64,000 bases of DNA, from contig NW_008246081.1 in assembly GCF_000281045.1 (NCBI RefSeq), forward strand, positions 708,180 through 772,179. Direction: 5' to 3'. Below, one piece after another: positions 21,979 through 31,836 of this stretch. The number at the start of each line of letters is the position of its first letter. Positions within the stretch are counted from its first letter, which is position 1. The stretch is from Saprolegnia diclina VS20. Taxonomy: Eukaryota; Oomycota; Saprolegniomycetes; Saprolegniales; Saprolegniaceae. The position numbers were made by a program, and so were the translations under genes. The notes beneath the pieces are model-generated. The model did no database searches. It was given only the letters and a program-made list of their open reading frames with translations, and was not told where the DNA came from.

Positions 21979-22042
21979 CGTGGGTTTCGCCGGTTAAGTA
22001 AAAATACTCGCAAGCCAAAGCGTGGTGGTTACAGGTTTCATA

Positions 22043-22060
22043 TTCATTGTTTCTCGTTTT
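22043..22060 (+). promoter_or_regulatory. Oomycete-type initiator with pyrimidine-rich flank (Gα gene)
   Basis: TTCATTGTTTCTCGTTTT resembles the oomycete core promoter (TCAYTYY initiator followed by a T-rich flanking promoter region). It lies 17-34 bases before the ATG, so the 5' UTR would be very short. Confidence 0.5.
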
Positions 22061-22076
22061 CGCCGAGTCGGGTACC

Positions 22077-23141
22077 ATGGGCGGCTGCGCATCCACGGGC
22101 GCGGGCAACGACAAGGACATGGCGAAGTCGCGCGAGCTCGACATGGCCAACGAGGAGGCGCATCGGCAAGAGCAGGAGAAGGTCAAGCTGCTCCTCCTCG
22201 GCGCCGGCGAGTCGGGCAAGAGCACGATCTTCAAGCAGATGAAGCTCCTATACGGCATGCCGCTCACGGACGAAGAGAAGCGCCATTGCACACCGATCGT
22301 ATACAACAACCTCGTCACAAGCATCAAGATCCTCTGCGACCAGTGCATCGAGCTCCAGCTCAAGGGCGAGGTCAAGGCGACGTCCGACTTTGACGACATC
22401 AAGGGCATTTCGGACGAAGCCGAGGTCACGCCCAAGGTGGGCATGAAGATCAAGAACCTCTGGAACGACCCGGGCATCCAGCTGGTGTGGGCGCGCCGCG
22501 CCGAGTTCCAGATCGTCGAGTCGGTGAAATTCTACTTTCAAGACATTGACCGCATCATGGCCGACGAGTACACGGCGACGCAGCAAGACATGCTGTACGC
22601 GCGCGTCCGAACGTCCGGCATTGTCGAAGAAAAGTACCAGATCGACGGCGCGACCTTTGTCATGTACGACGTCGGCGGGCAGCGTAACGAGCGCAAGAAG
22701 TGGATCCACTGCTTTGAAGACGTGACCAGTGTCATCTTTGTCGCTGCGCTCTCCGAGTACGACCAGTCGCTCTACGAAGACTCGAGTACGAACCGCATGA
22801 TCGAGGCGATTACGCTCTTTGACGAGATCGTCAACAACCGCTTCTTTGGCAACTCGGCCATGATCCTCTTCCTCAACAAGAAGGACCTCTTTGAGGAAAA
22901 GATCCGCAAGATCGACATCAAGTCGGTCGAAGTCTTCAAGGACTTTCAGGGCGGTCTCGGCGACTTTGAGAAAGGCGTCACGTACTTCCTCTCCAAGTTT
23001 CTCGAGATGAACCGCCAGCCCGAGAAGGAGATTTACCACCACGTGACGTGCGCGACCGACTCGCAAAACGTCCAAGTCGTCTTCAACGCGTGCAAAGACA
23101 TTATTTTGAAGCAGAACATCCGCGGGTCCGGCTTCATGTAA
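22077..23141 (+). CDS. Heterotrimeric G protein alpha subunit
   Basis: A single uninterrupted exon encodes 354 residues, the usual Gα length. GTP-binding motifs are all present: P-loop GAGESGKST, switch I RVRTSGIVEEKY, switch II DVGGQRNERKKW, NKKD and TCATDSQN. The N-terminus MGGCAS offers Gly2 for myristoylation and Cys4 for palmitoylation. The C-terminus (GSGFM) lacks the Cys four from the end that pertussis toxin modifies. Gα couples 7TM receptors to effectors at the plasma membrane; in Phytophthora the orthologue GPA1 is needed for normal zoospore behaviour. Lack of introns contrasts with most neighbours. The start at 22077 is fixed by the MGGC motif and the initiator just upstream. Confidence 0.97.
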   Translation: MGGCASTGAGNDKDMAKSRELDMANEEAHRQEQEKVKLLLLGAGESGKSTIFKQMKLLYGMPLTDEEKRHCTPIVYNNLVTSIKILCDQCIELQLKGEVKATSDFDDIKGISDEAEVTPKVGMKIKNLWNDPGIQLVWARRAEFQIVESVKFYFQDIDRIMADEYTATQQDMLYARVRTSGIVEEKYQIDGATFVMYDVGGQRNERKKWIHCFEDVTSVIFVAALSEYDQSLYEDSSTNRMIEAITLFDEIVNNRFFGNSAMILFLNKKDLFEEKIRKIDIKSVEVFKDFQGGLGDFEKGVTYFLSKFLEMNRQPEKEIYHHVTCATDSQNVQVVFNACKDIILKQNIRGSGFM

Positions 23142-23977
23142 GATACGACGCTCTCTTCGCGCGTACTAGGTTACGTTGATATATATATACACATGAAACA
23201 TCACAAACTAATCCAAAAACGCCAAACACAACCCTACCGCGTCCCCGCAAAAATGGTCGACGCTAGTGAAGTCGGATTTATCGAGGTAGACATTGTTGAG
23301 TAAGTTGAACAGACGGAGCAGAAACAGACTCTTTCACAACGTATCGCCCTCTTCTTTGGCGACACGAACGACACACGACGTGCACCATGACGTGGCACCA
23401 GCTTCGAGCTCCGAGACGTCGAAACACAGGCATTCCTGCCGATTCGAGCTCCGATTCTTTGCAGCGGCAAAGGTTCTGCCATCGTGTCAAAACGACTCTA
23501 GTAGATGCTACAACGTGTCGACGAAGCGAAACCGAGTGGCTAAGAGCGTAGTGTTGAGCACTTGAGCATCTGCCCGGCCCGTTAGTTGCACGGCAGGGCG
23601 GTCGCAAGCGGGCGGCTATGGACAGCGACACGCGTTTACCTTCTCACGTGTACAACGTAGGCATGTAGCACCGCACCCGTCTGTTTACTTGGACGCAATG
23701 TGTCTTGAGGCTACGAAATGAGGCCGGGATCGAGGTAGAAGCAGGAAACCGCTTCCAAGAGGCCGACCGACGTGGCTGCGCACACTGCGCGTACCGACAC
23801 AAACGCAGCGCGTGCTCTTGTAGTAGCGATGCGCATCTTGCGTTATTTCGTCGGCGCTCGCCACAAAGGTACCAAGACATAGTTCTTATTTCCCCATGTC
23901 GCCACCAACCCGCATGTCTCGGCTTTGATCCAGAGTCTGAAGTGAGAGCATTGCACTTTGAATGAATCGAGTACAGT
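23142..23977. other. Intergenic, no supported gene
   Basis: 836 bases between the ends of the Gα gene and a small membrane-protein gene (convergent). On the plus strand from 23252 there is an ATG and a stretch that reads FELRDVETQAFLPIRAP, but stops interrupt it and no sensible introns restore a frame, so it is not called. Confidence 0.5.
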
Positions 23978-24250
23978 TTACTTGGTGGCGCTGAGGTGCT
24001 TGGAGAGCCGGGTGCGCACGTGCGTCCCGATACCTTGCAGCACGTTTACGAACGCGGGGTCGCGCACAAGGGCCCAGAGAAAATACAAAAGCATCGGTAG
24101 GTACAAACCCAGTTGAAGCCACGCCAGCATCGCAATCATGTCGTCGACAAAGGTTGGATCCTTGGCCTCCTTCATCGTCGTCTGGGTGCGAGCGGCCACG
24201 ACAACTGGCAGCAGAAATAGTCGACTGCGAAGGCTATCCATCCGCCGCAT
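23978..24250 (-). CDS. Small predicted membrane protein
   Basis: A 90-residue open frame beginning MRRMDSLRSRLFLLPVVVAA (possible signal or targeting peptide). It has one clear hydrophobic span, IAMLAWLQLGLYLPMLLYFL, and a basic C-terminus (VRTRLSKHLSATK). I do not recognise it. The amphipathic N-terminus, single span and basic tail would fit a small mitochondrial or ER membrane protein. The codon pattern looks genuine but the frame is short and unsupported by homology. Confidence 0.5.
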   Translation of the reverse strand: MRRMDSLRSRLFLLPVVVAARTQTTMKEAKDPTFVDDMIAMLAWLQLGLYLPMLLYFLWALVRDPAFVNVLQGIGTHVRTRLSKHLSATK

Positions 24251-24552
24251 CACTGCTTGTAAGACTCAAGCGCTTCTTCACGCTGAAACGTCATTTGCCA
24301 AACGAAGCGTCCCTTCACTGCAGATAATCCTTCCGTTGCCGTTCCCAGCCGGTCGTTGCGCATGTTGCATCGACTGCACTTGCGCGTATCTCAAAGGAAA
24401 AGCAGCGAGTTCGTGGAGAGATGCAATAGAACGTGCTTGTCGATGCGGCTTTAGCTCTCGACGCCCATGAGCCTACTACGTGTATGGTGCATTGCTCGTG
24501 GTTGCAACATCGCTGGAAGGAGTAATGTGACCAGATTTCACTGCGTTGTATT
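24251..24552. other. Intergenic, no gene seen
   Basis: 302 bases between two minus-strand genes; nothing recognisable. Confidence 0.4.
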
Positions 24553-24978
24553 CTATGCACGCGTCTTTGTTGTCGGGACGAGGACACCAGCCCATTGGCC
24601 CGGGCCATCGAGGAACGTATCGTCCGGGTGTGGATCCATGATCGGCTCGAAGGCTTCGCCAGACGCTTCGACGCGCGCCACGACCACATGCCCAAAGTCG
24701 CCACGTGGCGACTTGCCGCGCAGGACCACCGCGCTACCCGGCGGTAGGCGGCTCGCGTCAGCGGGCACGGAGCCATTGGCGGTCAACGTGATCTTCTCAA
24801 AGGTCAAACCCTGTGGCGCCAGATAGCGGTTGATGGCTGCCATGTAGCCGGCGGGATCCAGAATGAAGTTCGGCACCGTGTCAAGCTCGACGCCTTGGAG
24901 AGACGCGATGCACGCTTGGAGGGAGTTGCCCTTCGCCGCCGTGAAGTCGGTCTGCCGCACTTGCCGGACGGTCGCCAT
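24553..24978 (-). CDS. Small C39-like (papain-fold) protein of bacterial type
   Basis: An intronless 141-residue protein. QTDFTAAKGNSLQACIASLQ, then VELDTVPNF, then SPRGDFGHVVVARV and DPHPDD, matches a widespread bacterial and phage protein with the pattern GNC(L/F)QAC-ASLL-LPLD-VPNF ... GHAVV ... HDPHP, related to C39-like cysteine peptidase folds. In that family the first Cys of GNC is the likely active residue; here it is Ser (GNS), although the His (GHV) and the DPHP motif remain. This suggests a non-catalytic or altered protein. The lack of introns and the bacterial affinity suggest acquisition by transfer, but the codon use looks like the neighbours. Function unknown. Confidence 0.65.
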   Translation of the reverse strand: MATVRQVRQTDFTAAKGNSLQACIASLQGVELDTVPNFILDPAGYMAAINRYLAPQGLTFEKITLTANGSVPADASRLPPGSAVVLRGKSPRGDFGHVVVARVEASGEAFEPIMDPHPDDTFLDGPGQWAGVLVPTTKTRA

Positions 24979-25366
24979 TGTGAGAATGGCTCCCAAATGG
25001 TGTACACACAAATGAAATAGTGTCGAGGTTTCGCGATATTCCAGCACGCAGCATGCTTTGCTTGCACAAATCGAATCGACGCTTTGCCTTCCACGTGTTG
25101 TATGTATGTACGTACATCGATACGTCGTTCTAAGCGTCGTGCTCGGCCGCTTCGCCTGCAATGTCCCGTGCCCCACGCCAAACGGGTCTTGAATAGTGTA
25201 TGTTTTAAATCAGGTATATGTGGCGTGTTCCCTCTTAATTCTGGTATAAAATGTGTGATTGGCCCATTTTATGAAATGGATGGTTTTTTGGCCAATGGCC
25301 TTCCGTGGCAAGAAATCGCGTCGACGATGTATCTTTCGCCAGAATCTGTTTTCACCTGTGGCTGCC
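24979..25366. other. Divergent promoter region (C39-like / legumain)
   Basis: 388 bases without a gene. ATTGG/CCAAT boxes at about 25257 and 25292 face the legumain start. Confidence 0.5.
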
Positions 25367-26835
25367 ATGCTCCTCAAGCTCTGCCTCCCGCTGCTGCTCG
25401 CTGCCTGCGCCGCCGCCGAGCACTGGGCCGTCATCGTCGTCGGCTCTACAGGCTACTGGAACTACCGCCACCAGGCCGATGCTTGTACCATCTCCGACGG
25501 TGATCCCTCGCCCGACTGACGCGCATCTCTGTAGGTCATGCGTACCAAGTCGTGCGGAGCCATGGCATTCCCGAGTCCAACATTGTGCTCATGATGTACG
25601 ACGACGTGGCCAACAGCTCGAGCAACCCGTTTCCGGGCCAGCTCTTCAACCGGCCGACCTTGCGCCAAAGCGATGCCGTCGACGTCTACAAGGGCTGCAA
25701 CGTCGACTACCGCGGCGACGACGTGCGTACATGCCCCGTAGTCCATAGCTAATGCATGCTCACGCGTAGGTGACACCCAAGAAGTTTTTGCAGGTGCTCC
25801 TGGGCGACGCGTCGGCTGGCGGCAAGGTGCTCAAGAGCACAGGAAACGACCGCGTGTTTGTCAACTTTGTCGACCACGGCGCGGCCGGCATGGTCGTCTT
25901 CCCGAATGCGAACCTGTACGCCCGCGACCTCGTCGAGACGCTCAAGACGATGCACGACCGCAAGCTCTACAAGGAGCTCGTCTTCTACATGGAAGGTAGC
26001 GTGTTTCCTCGCTCCGATCCTCGTGCATGCTCCTACTCTGGGTCTCGTAGCGTGCGAGTCGGGGTCCATGTTCAAGGACCTGCTTCCGACCGACATTAAT
26101 GCGTACGTGACGACGGCCGCCAACGAGAAGGAGTCGTCGTGGGGCACATACTGCCCGCCCACGTCGGACCACATTGGTACCAAGCTCCTCGGCACGTGTC
26201 TTGGCGACCTTTACTCGGTCAACTGGATGGAGGACAGCGACAAGAGCGACTTGGCCAAGGAGACGCTGGGCGAGCAGTATGCGCGCGTCAAGAAGCTCAC
26301 GGACAAGAGCCATGTGCTCGAGTTTGGCTCGCCCACCATCCGCAAGGAGCCTGTTGGCGACTTTCAGTCCAACGACGACCACGACGTCGGACCGTTGCTG
26401 GTCGAGACGCTCGAGACGACGGCTGACGTTCCGCGCTCGAGCGTCGACGCCCATGACATTGAGCTCGTCACCAAGTTTTACCAGTACTTGCGCGCAGACG
26501 TCGGCGCGCGTGGGCCGCTTGCAGCCGCGTTGCTCGAGACTCTGCACGGGCGCGAGGTCGCGGACCGCGTCTTCAGCGACATTGTCCGCTTGACGATGCA
26601 GTCGGCGCCAACCTTTTCGATGACGCGCGACGACACGTGCCTTCGCGACGTCAACACGGCTGTTGAAGCGCACTGCGGCCGGTTCTCGGACTACAGCGTC
26701 CAGTACGTGGCGCACCTCTCTGCGCTCTGCGCTGAGGGTTACGCGCCCAGCGTCATCGTCGCCCAAGCTGTCGCGGCCTGCAAGCGCCATGCGCACAAGA
26801 GCCGCGTGTTCGACCCGAGTCTTCTCCACCCCTGA
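25367..26835 (+). CDS. Legumain-like asparaginyl endopeptidase (peptidase C13)
   Basis: Four exons (25367-25484, 25535-25722, 25770-25995, 26051-26835) give 438 residues. The signal peptide [20 protein letters not shown] is followed by the C13 domain: [20 protein letters not shown], the catalytic His in [16 protein letters not shown] and the catalytic Cys in [11 protein letters not shown]. The Asn/Arg-rich insertion WGTYCPP is present. The C-terminal prodomain (legumain stabilisation and activity modulation region) has conserved Cys ([24 protein letters not shown]). Legumains cleave after Asn in acidic lysosomes or vacuoles and can be secreted; in oomycetes they may also be released onto host tissue (inference). 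All key residues are intact. Confidence 0.95.
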
Positions 26836-27330
26836 GCAGCCGCGCATCAAGGCGGCGATCTCGCCTCGATACGCTAAGAATGACCTTGAAAGTGGCGGTT
26901 CTCTGGATGCAGATTGAGTCGACCACGTATTGTCAAGCCAGGAGCTATCTGCTTTGCAGGCAAGAGGACGCCCGCCAGTGGTGTCGCTTCTGCAGTGGCG
27001 GAGCCATTGGGTAGGCAGAGGTGGCTGCGAGTTGAACGAGAGGGTTAGGGGTCGTGGGCAGTAACGCAGAGCCGGGAACGGGAGCTGGAGTGTACAAGTT
27101 GTACATGCTGCAGAGGACCTGGACGCGCCATGCGTCGTGGCGCTGCACGTCGTGGCGCTGCACGTCGTCCGTGGGGCGCTCGATGGTGAGCGCTGGGAGG
27201 CTGCGCTGGGGTGTGGAGGGCTGGACAGTGCTGAAAGAACCGGATATGTGCGACCTATCCGGACACGGGAGGCGAGCGAATTTTCGCCAATCGAAACGCG
27301 CGGAACCAAAGACCACAGAAAGGAGCAAGC
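26836..27330. other. Intergenic, CDC73 promoter
   Basis: 495 bases without a gene. It holds a two-copy tandem of about 15 bases (GTCGTGGCGCTGCAC type, 27135-27170), two CCGGATA elements (27239-27263) and a CCAAT box at about 27287. Confidence 0.5.
27239..27263. promoter_or_regulatory. Double CCGGAT element upstream of CDC73
   Basis: AACCGGATAT (27238-27247) and TATCCGGA (27256-27263), 68-93 bases before the ATG at 27331. Confidence 0.45.
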
Positions 27331-28731
27331 ATGGCCGACGCCCTGGACCAAGTCCGCGCAGCCGTGATCGCGAACCGGCCGATTGAGGTCGAGGGCAGCG
27401 ACGTGGTCTTCTGCACCATCGACACGGAGTCGGGCGCCAAGTCCGTGACGAGCCGGCTTCCCGGCGACACGCCGACAGCGTTCCACTCCAAGGCGACGAA
27501 GAAGAGCTACGACCTCCTCGCGGTCGTCACGTGCGTGCAGTACGCCGACCTGACGTTCGCCGAGTACCTGCCCAAGTGCCGCGCCATCTCGGCCAGCCTC
27601 GTCTCGACCGTCGACAAGAAAGAGCTCATCGCGTACCTCAAGGGTGACATTGACAGCTCCGTGCAGGTGTACGAGCCAACGACCGCGCCCAAGCGCAAGG
27701 CTGTCGATGACGCGCCGTCCGCGCCCGACGTCAAGGTGGCCAGTGATGTCATGCAGGGCTCGCCCAAGAAGAAGGCGAAGGAGACGCCGCTCCAAAATGC
27801 CCAGGACGAAGCGCTCAAGCGCATTCTGGCGAGAGAGTACACCCACCGCGACCGGACGACCATGATGACGACGCCCAAGGTAGCCTCTCCATGCAGCGCT
27901 CGTCCGTATCAAGGGATCCTAGTCGTTTGAGAACGTGCTCACGATCTTCGAGACGCTGCTCAAGGAAGAAAAAGACAAGATGGACAAGTCGAGCGGCAAG
28001 CCGTCACTGCTCATGCACCAAGTCAAGCAAGTGCTGCCGCTCAAGGTCGCCATGAAGAACAAGATCCCAGGTAAATCCACACAGCATTACGCGTGACGCG
28101 AGATGTGGTAGATATTCCCATCATTGTCGTTCCGGCCGGCGTCTCGGACTTGATCAACCTCCTCAACGCCAAGGACTTTCTCGAAGATGGCGCGTACGCT
28201 GGCGTCATCTTGCGACGTGCCATGGCATCTTGTGTAGGTACATTACGACGGCGCAGAAAAAGGCCGAGGGCTGCCGCAAGTCGGCGTCGATCCTCATCAA
28301 CTACACGGACAACGAAGAGACGCACCAGTTCCGCATCGTCGACTCGGTCGCGCGCCTCAACGACAAGGAATGGTACGTCTCTCTCTCGTTGTCACGGTAA
28401 TACCTTTGTTTGTTGTGTAGGAAGAGCATTGTTGGTGTCATCGTGTCGGGCCAAACGTGGCAGTTTAAGGATTGGAAGTGGAACTTCCCCATGGAAGTCT
28501 TCAAGCGAGGTACGCACAAGCATCTATATACATATATTGATATATCGATATTTTGGAACAGCGTGCGGCATTCACATTTACTCGCACGGCACGACGCTCA
28601 ACGAAGAAATCAAGAAATGGGACGTCAAGATCCTCATGATCCACCCGCACAAGCGCCACTTGGACAAGGTCGCGGCGCGCGAGTTTTGGGCCCACCTCTT
28701 CGCACACATCAAGCACCGCGTCATGACCTAG
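27331..28731 (+). CDS. CDC73: CDC73 / parafibromin, Paf1 complex subunit
   Basis: Six exons (27331-27879, 27923-28070, 28112-28193, 28238-28372, 28421-28509, 28562-28731) give 390 residues. The C-terminal Ras-like Cdc73 domain is clear: IPIIVVPAGVSDLINLLNAK, then DFLEDGAY, then FRIVDSVARLNDKEWKSIVG, then SGQTWQFKDWKWNFPMEVF and a final WDVKILMIHPHKRHLDKVAA. The N-terminus has the VIANRPIEV and PTAFHSKATKKSYDL blocks, and a basic KKKAKE stretch that may direct nuclear import. CDC73 belongs to the Paf1 complex, which travels with RNA polymerase II and supports histone modification and elongation. The protein is shorter than human parafibromin (531), mainly in the linker. SPT16 of the same process is encoded 27 kb away. 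Confidence 0.95.
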
Positions 28732-29226
28732 TTCCTTCACATCACATGGGCAGCGAAGTCGCTCAATACACATTGCATGCATGCTGTCGTCTACGTGTTC
28801 CGCTGCTTTCTTCTGGGATGTCTGAACACGCGGTGGAATGGCACTGCTTCCCGTCCGCGGGATGCCACAGGCCAGCATTCGGAGCTCCCTCGACGACGAC
28901 GTACTCGTCGGAGAGATGCCTGCCAGTATGCGCCTGGCATGTTGCTGTCAGAAGGCGAGTTTGCTGTTCGATGATGATGTACTTGATTGGGTCATCGCAG
29001 TGCGACCTCCATAACGTGTAGAGGTTGATGCATTGTTACGACTACGACTGCACCTACTAGAACAGTACTATCACGAGCGACTTTACGAGGTTGGCCAGTC
29101 GCTCCAGTGCGACTCGAATTGCTTCATGCTGGTGGGACGTCAAGAGTCGTTATGCACCGGCCGCCTTTCTAAAAATACGCGCCAAACCGCCGGCTACTCA
29201 GTGGCCGAAACCTCGAGAACGTACCG
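28732..29226. other. Intergenic, with a possible unannotated small gene on the minus strand
   Basis: 495 bases between CDC73 and the voltage-sensor cyclase. See the separate entry for the coding-like stretch. Confidence 0.4.
28763..29127 (-). other. Coding-like stretch, possible small gene
   Basis: On the minus strand an ATG at 29127 reads MKQFESHWSDWPTS and then needs at least one intron. From about 29005 an open stretch reads DDPIKYIIIEQQTRLLTATC and later LSDEYVVVEGAPNAGLWHP, ending at a stop at 28763. The residues look protein-like and the codons are typical, but I could not settle the splice sites and recognise no family. It may be a small gene or a decayed one. Confidence 0.25.
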
Positions 29227-31790
29227 ATGGCGCTGGTCGTGTCCAAGTCGAGCAAGGTCGCCAACAAGGTGAGCCCGGAGCTGCACAAGATGCTGCAGCC
29301 GACAGCCGCGCGCCAAGAGCGCGTGCTCGCGGCCCTCGACAGCCGCAACGCCAACATCGTGCTCGGGATCATGACCATGTTTACGCTCTTTGCCGACGAC
29401 ATGCGCGTCGCGGGCTTCACCAAGGCGGCGGACGAGACGTTCTACGTCCTCGAGCTCATCTGCTTTGTGTGCTTTTCTTTCGAGTGGATGGGCAACGTCT
29501 ACGCGCGCCCCGACTATGTGCACAAGGGCCTCGGCTTTACGTTTTGGATGGATCTGATTGCGACGCTTTCGATCCTCGCGGACGTGGGCTGGGTCATGGA
29601 GGCACTCACGGGCGGCGCGACCTCGAACAGCGTCGCGTCGCTCCAAGCGAGCCGCGCGTCGCGCGCCGGCACCAAAGCCGGTCGTCTCGTCAAGCTCATT
29701 CGACTCATTCGCGTCGTACGCATTTCGCGCATCTTTCGCACCAAGACCGCCGACACGGCCAAGGTCATCAAGCTCAACGAGCCGAGCAAGGTCGGCAAGA
29801 TCCTCACGGAGCTCACGACGCGCCGCCTCATCGTGCTCGTGCTCGTCATGATCGTGCTCCTTCCGGTGATTGACCAAACGCTCACGACGACCGACCAGTA
29901 CCAAACAAGCGCCTTGTACCAAATGCATCGCATGGTCCAGGACTACAACTCGACGGGGCTGGTCACGCTTCCGGATATGCAAGCGCTCTTCCACAGCTAC
30001 GTGCGCAACTGCAACGGCATCATTTTGGACATTGCGATCTACGGCATTGACAAGAGCATCACCAACCATTGGCTCCAAACCGTTCGGTTCCAGAGCTACT
30101 CGGGCACGGCGTGGGTCGCGTCGTCGCCCTTCACGGCTACCGTCAACCCGATCTCGGGCTGGTCGGCATCGTACCTCACGACCGACTTTACTGGCTTTCG
30201 CGCCGCGGACGTCAGCCCAATCTCGTACTTTGACTGCGTCGACAACACTGGCACGACGCTGCCCAACGCCACGTGCTTCTCCGCGGTTGTGTTTTACATT
30301 GCCAAGTCGAACGCGTCCGACTCGGAGCTCACGATCCTCAAGACGTGGATCGTCATCTTCCTCTTTGGCGGCAGCATCTTCTTCTTCACGCGGGATGCCG
30401 ACATGCTCGTGATTGGCCCCATCGAGCGCATGGTGCGATCTTTGGACATGCATTCTTCCCGCTCAAACGAGAATGTGTGTAGATGGAGCTCGTGAACCGC
30501 TTGGCCAAGAACCCGCTCGGCAACACGGACATTGAAGAAGACGCGTCACAAGAGTACGAGACGCGCATGTTGGAAAAGACCATTTGTAAAATCGGCCGGC
30601 TCCTCCAAGTCGGGTTTGGCTCGGCGGGTACCGAGATCATTTCGAAAAACATGGGCGGGACCGGCGAACTCAACGTCATGATTCCAGGTATATATTGGAC
30701 AAAAATTGTCTACTATGGAAACTGGCGCGTAGGCAAGAAGATTTCGTCCATCTTTGGCTTTGGCATCATCGAGCATTTCACCGAAACGTGCAGTATCCTT
30801 GAGGAGAGCGTCATCACGTACATCAACACGCTCGCCGATATCGTGCATACGGACGCCAATATCTACTACGGCGCGGCCAACAAGAACATTGGCTCGGCGT
30901 TCTTGCTCGCGTGGAAAATCTGTGACGGGTCCCTACCCGGCATGCGGGACCCGCGCGACGCCGCCTCCAAGCCCATCATGAGTGCGTCCGAGAAGGCCGA
31001 GAAGCGCGCCGGTATCGCTGTCCAGCTCTGCGCCTCGGGGTTTGCGCCGCGCGCAATCACGCCGCAGGAGCTCGTCGACTCGGCGCTCATGGCCGTGCTC
31101 AAAATGCGCATCGACATTCACGCGGCCAACGAACCCGGTGGCAGATTCGAGCTGTACCTCTCAAACCCGAAACTCCAAGCAAAGTTTGGCGAGCACTTTG
31201 GTGTGCACATGGGCTTTGGGCTCCACATTGGGTGGGCGATCGAAGGAGCGATTGGCTCGAAATACAAAATCGACGCGTCGTACCTCTCGCCCAACGTCAA
31301 CATGGCCGCGCGTCTCGAGAACGCGACCGGTCAATTCCAAGTCCCGATGCTCATCAGCGAGTGGTTCATGGACGAGCTCAGTCCGTTTGCCAAGACACAC
31401 TGCCGCAAGATCGACCGCGTCACGGTCAAAGGCAGTGAGATCCCCATGGATCTCTGGACCTTTGACATTGGCAACTACTCGATCGACTGCGACCCGATCG
31501 TCGACCCCAACGGCGTCCAGATGCCCCTCGACTATGAGAAGAACGATATTTTGCCGCGGCTCCAAGAAGGCATTCCGCGCGCGTTCTTTTCGACGTTCAA
31601 GGAAGGTATGCAAGCGTACCTCGACGGCGATTGGGCCAAGGCCCATGCGCTGCTGAGTACAGCGTACGAAACGTACCGGGATGGCCCCACGAACGTGCTC
31701 CTGACGATCCTACGGACAGAGTCGGCCGACCCCAACGGGTATGCGTGCCCCGCGTGGTGGAAAGGCTTCCGGCCCTTGACGGAAAAGTAG
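29227..31790 (+). CDS. Voltage-sensor domain fused to a class III adenylyl cyclase-like domain
   Basis: Three exons (29227-30432, 30483-30687, 30733-31790) give 822 residues. The N-terminus has four helices like S1-S4; S4 carries repeated basic residues (RLVKLIRLIRVVRISRIFR). A further helix (RRLIVLVLVMIVLLPVIDQ), an ectodomain of about 130 residues with several Cys and N-x-S/T sites, and a last helix (WIVIFLFGGSIFFF) lead to the cytosolic cyclase domain (from about 470). Its tail matches the protist cyclase pattern: GAANKNIG, HIGWAIEGAIGSKYKIDASY, then LSPNVNMAARLE, with the transition-state Asn and Arg. However, the two metal-binding Asp of the family (F-x-D-I and N-I-G-D) are Ile482 and Ser525. 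It may be inactive alone or the non-metal half of a heterodimer. The stop lies 46 bases from the convergent ICE2-like gene. Confidence 0.9.
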
Positions 31791-31836
31791 CTTCGGCGTA
31801 CATATGATAGAGGCAGCGTAATTTGTGAATATACAC

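Larger units (their letters stand above)
21505..22076. other. Divergent promoter region between UreD and Gα genes
   Basis: 572 bases without a gene. It contains ACCGGATA and TATCCGGAT (21525-21550) on the UreD side, and paired CCAAT/ATTGG (about 21923 and 21959), TATCCGGAT (21970-21978) and a TCATT initiator on the Gα side. Confidence 0.6.

Noticed and set aside
23252-23480. Plus-strand ATG with FELRDVETQAFLPIRAP-like coding stretch
   Set aside because: Frame is broken by stops and the available GT/AG pairs would make introns under 30 bases.
25942-27912. A 656-codon minus-strand frame opposite legumain and CDC73
   Set aside because: It runs across two clear plus-strand genes and their promoter and has no domain.
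28501-28562. AT-rich TATATA stretch, considered as a promoter or inserted element
   Set aside because: It is the last intron of CDC73; the flanking exons join cleanly in frame.
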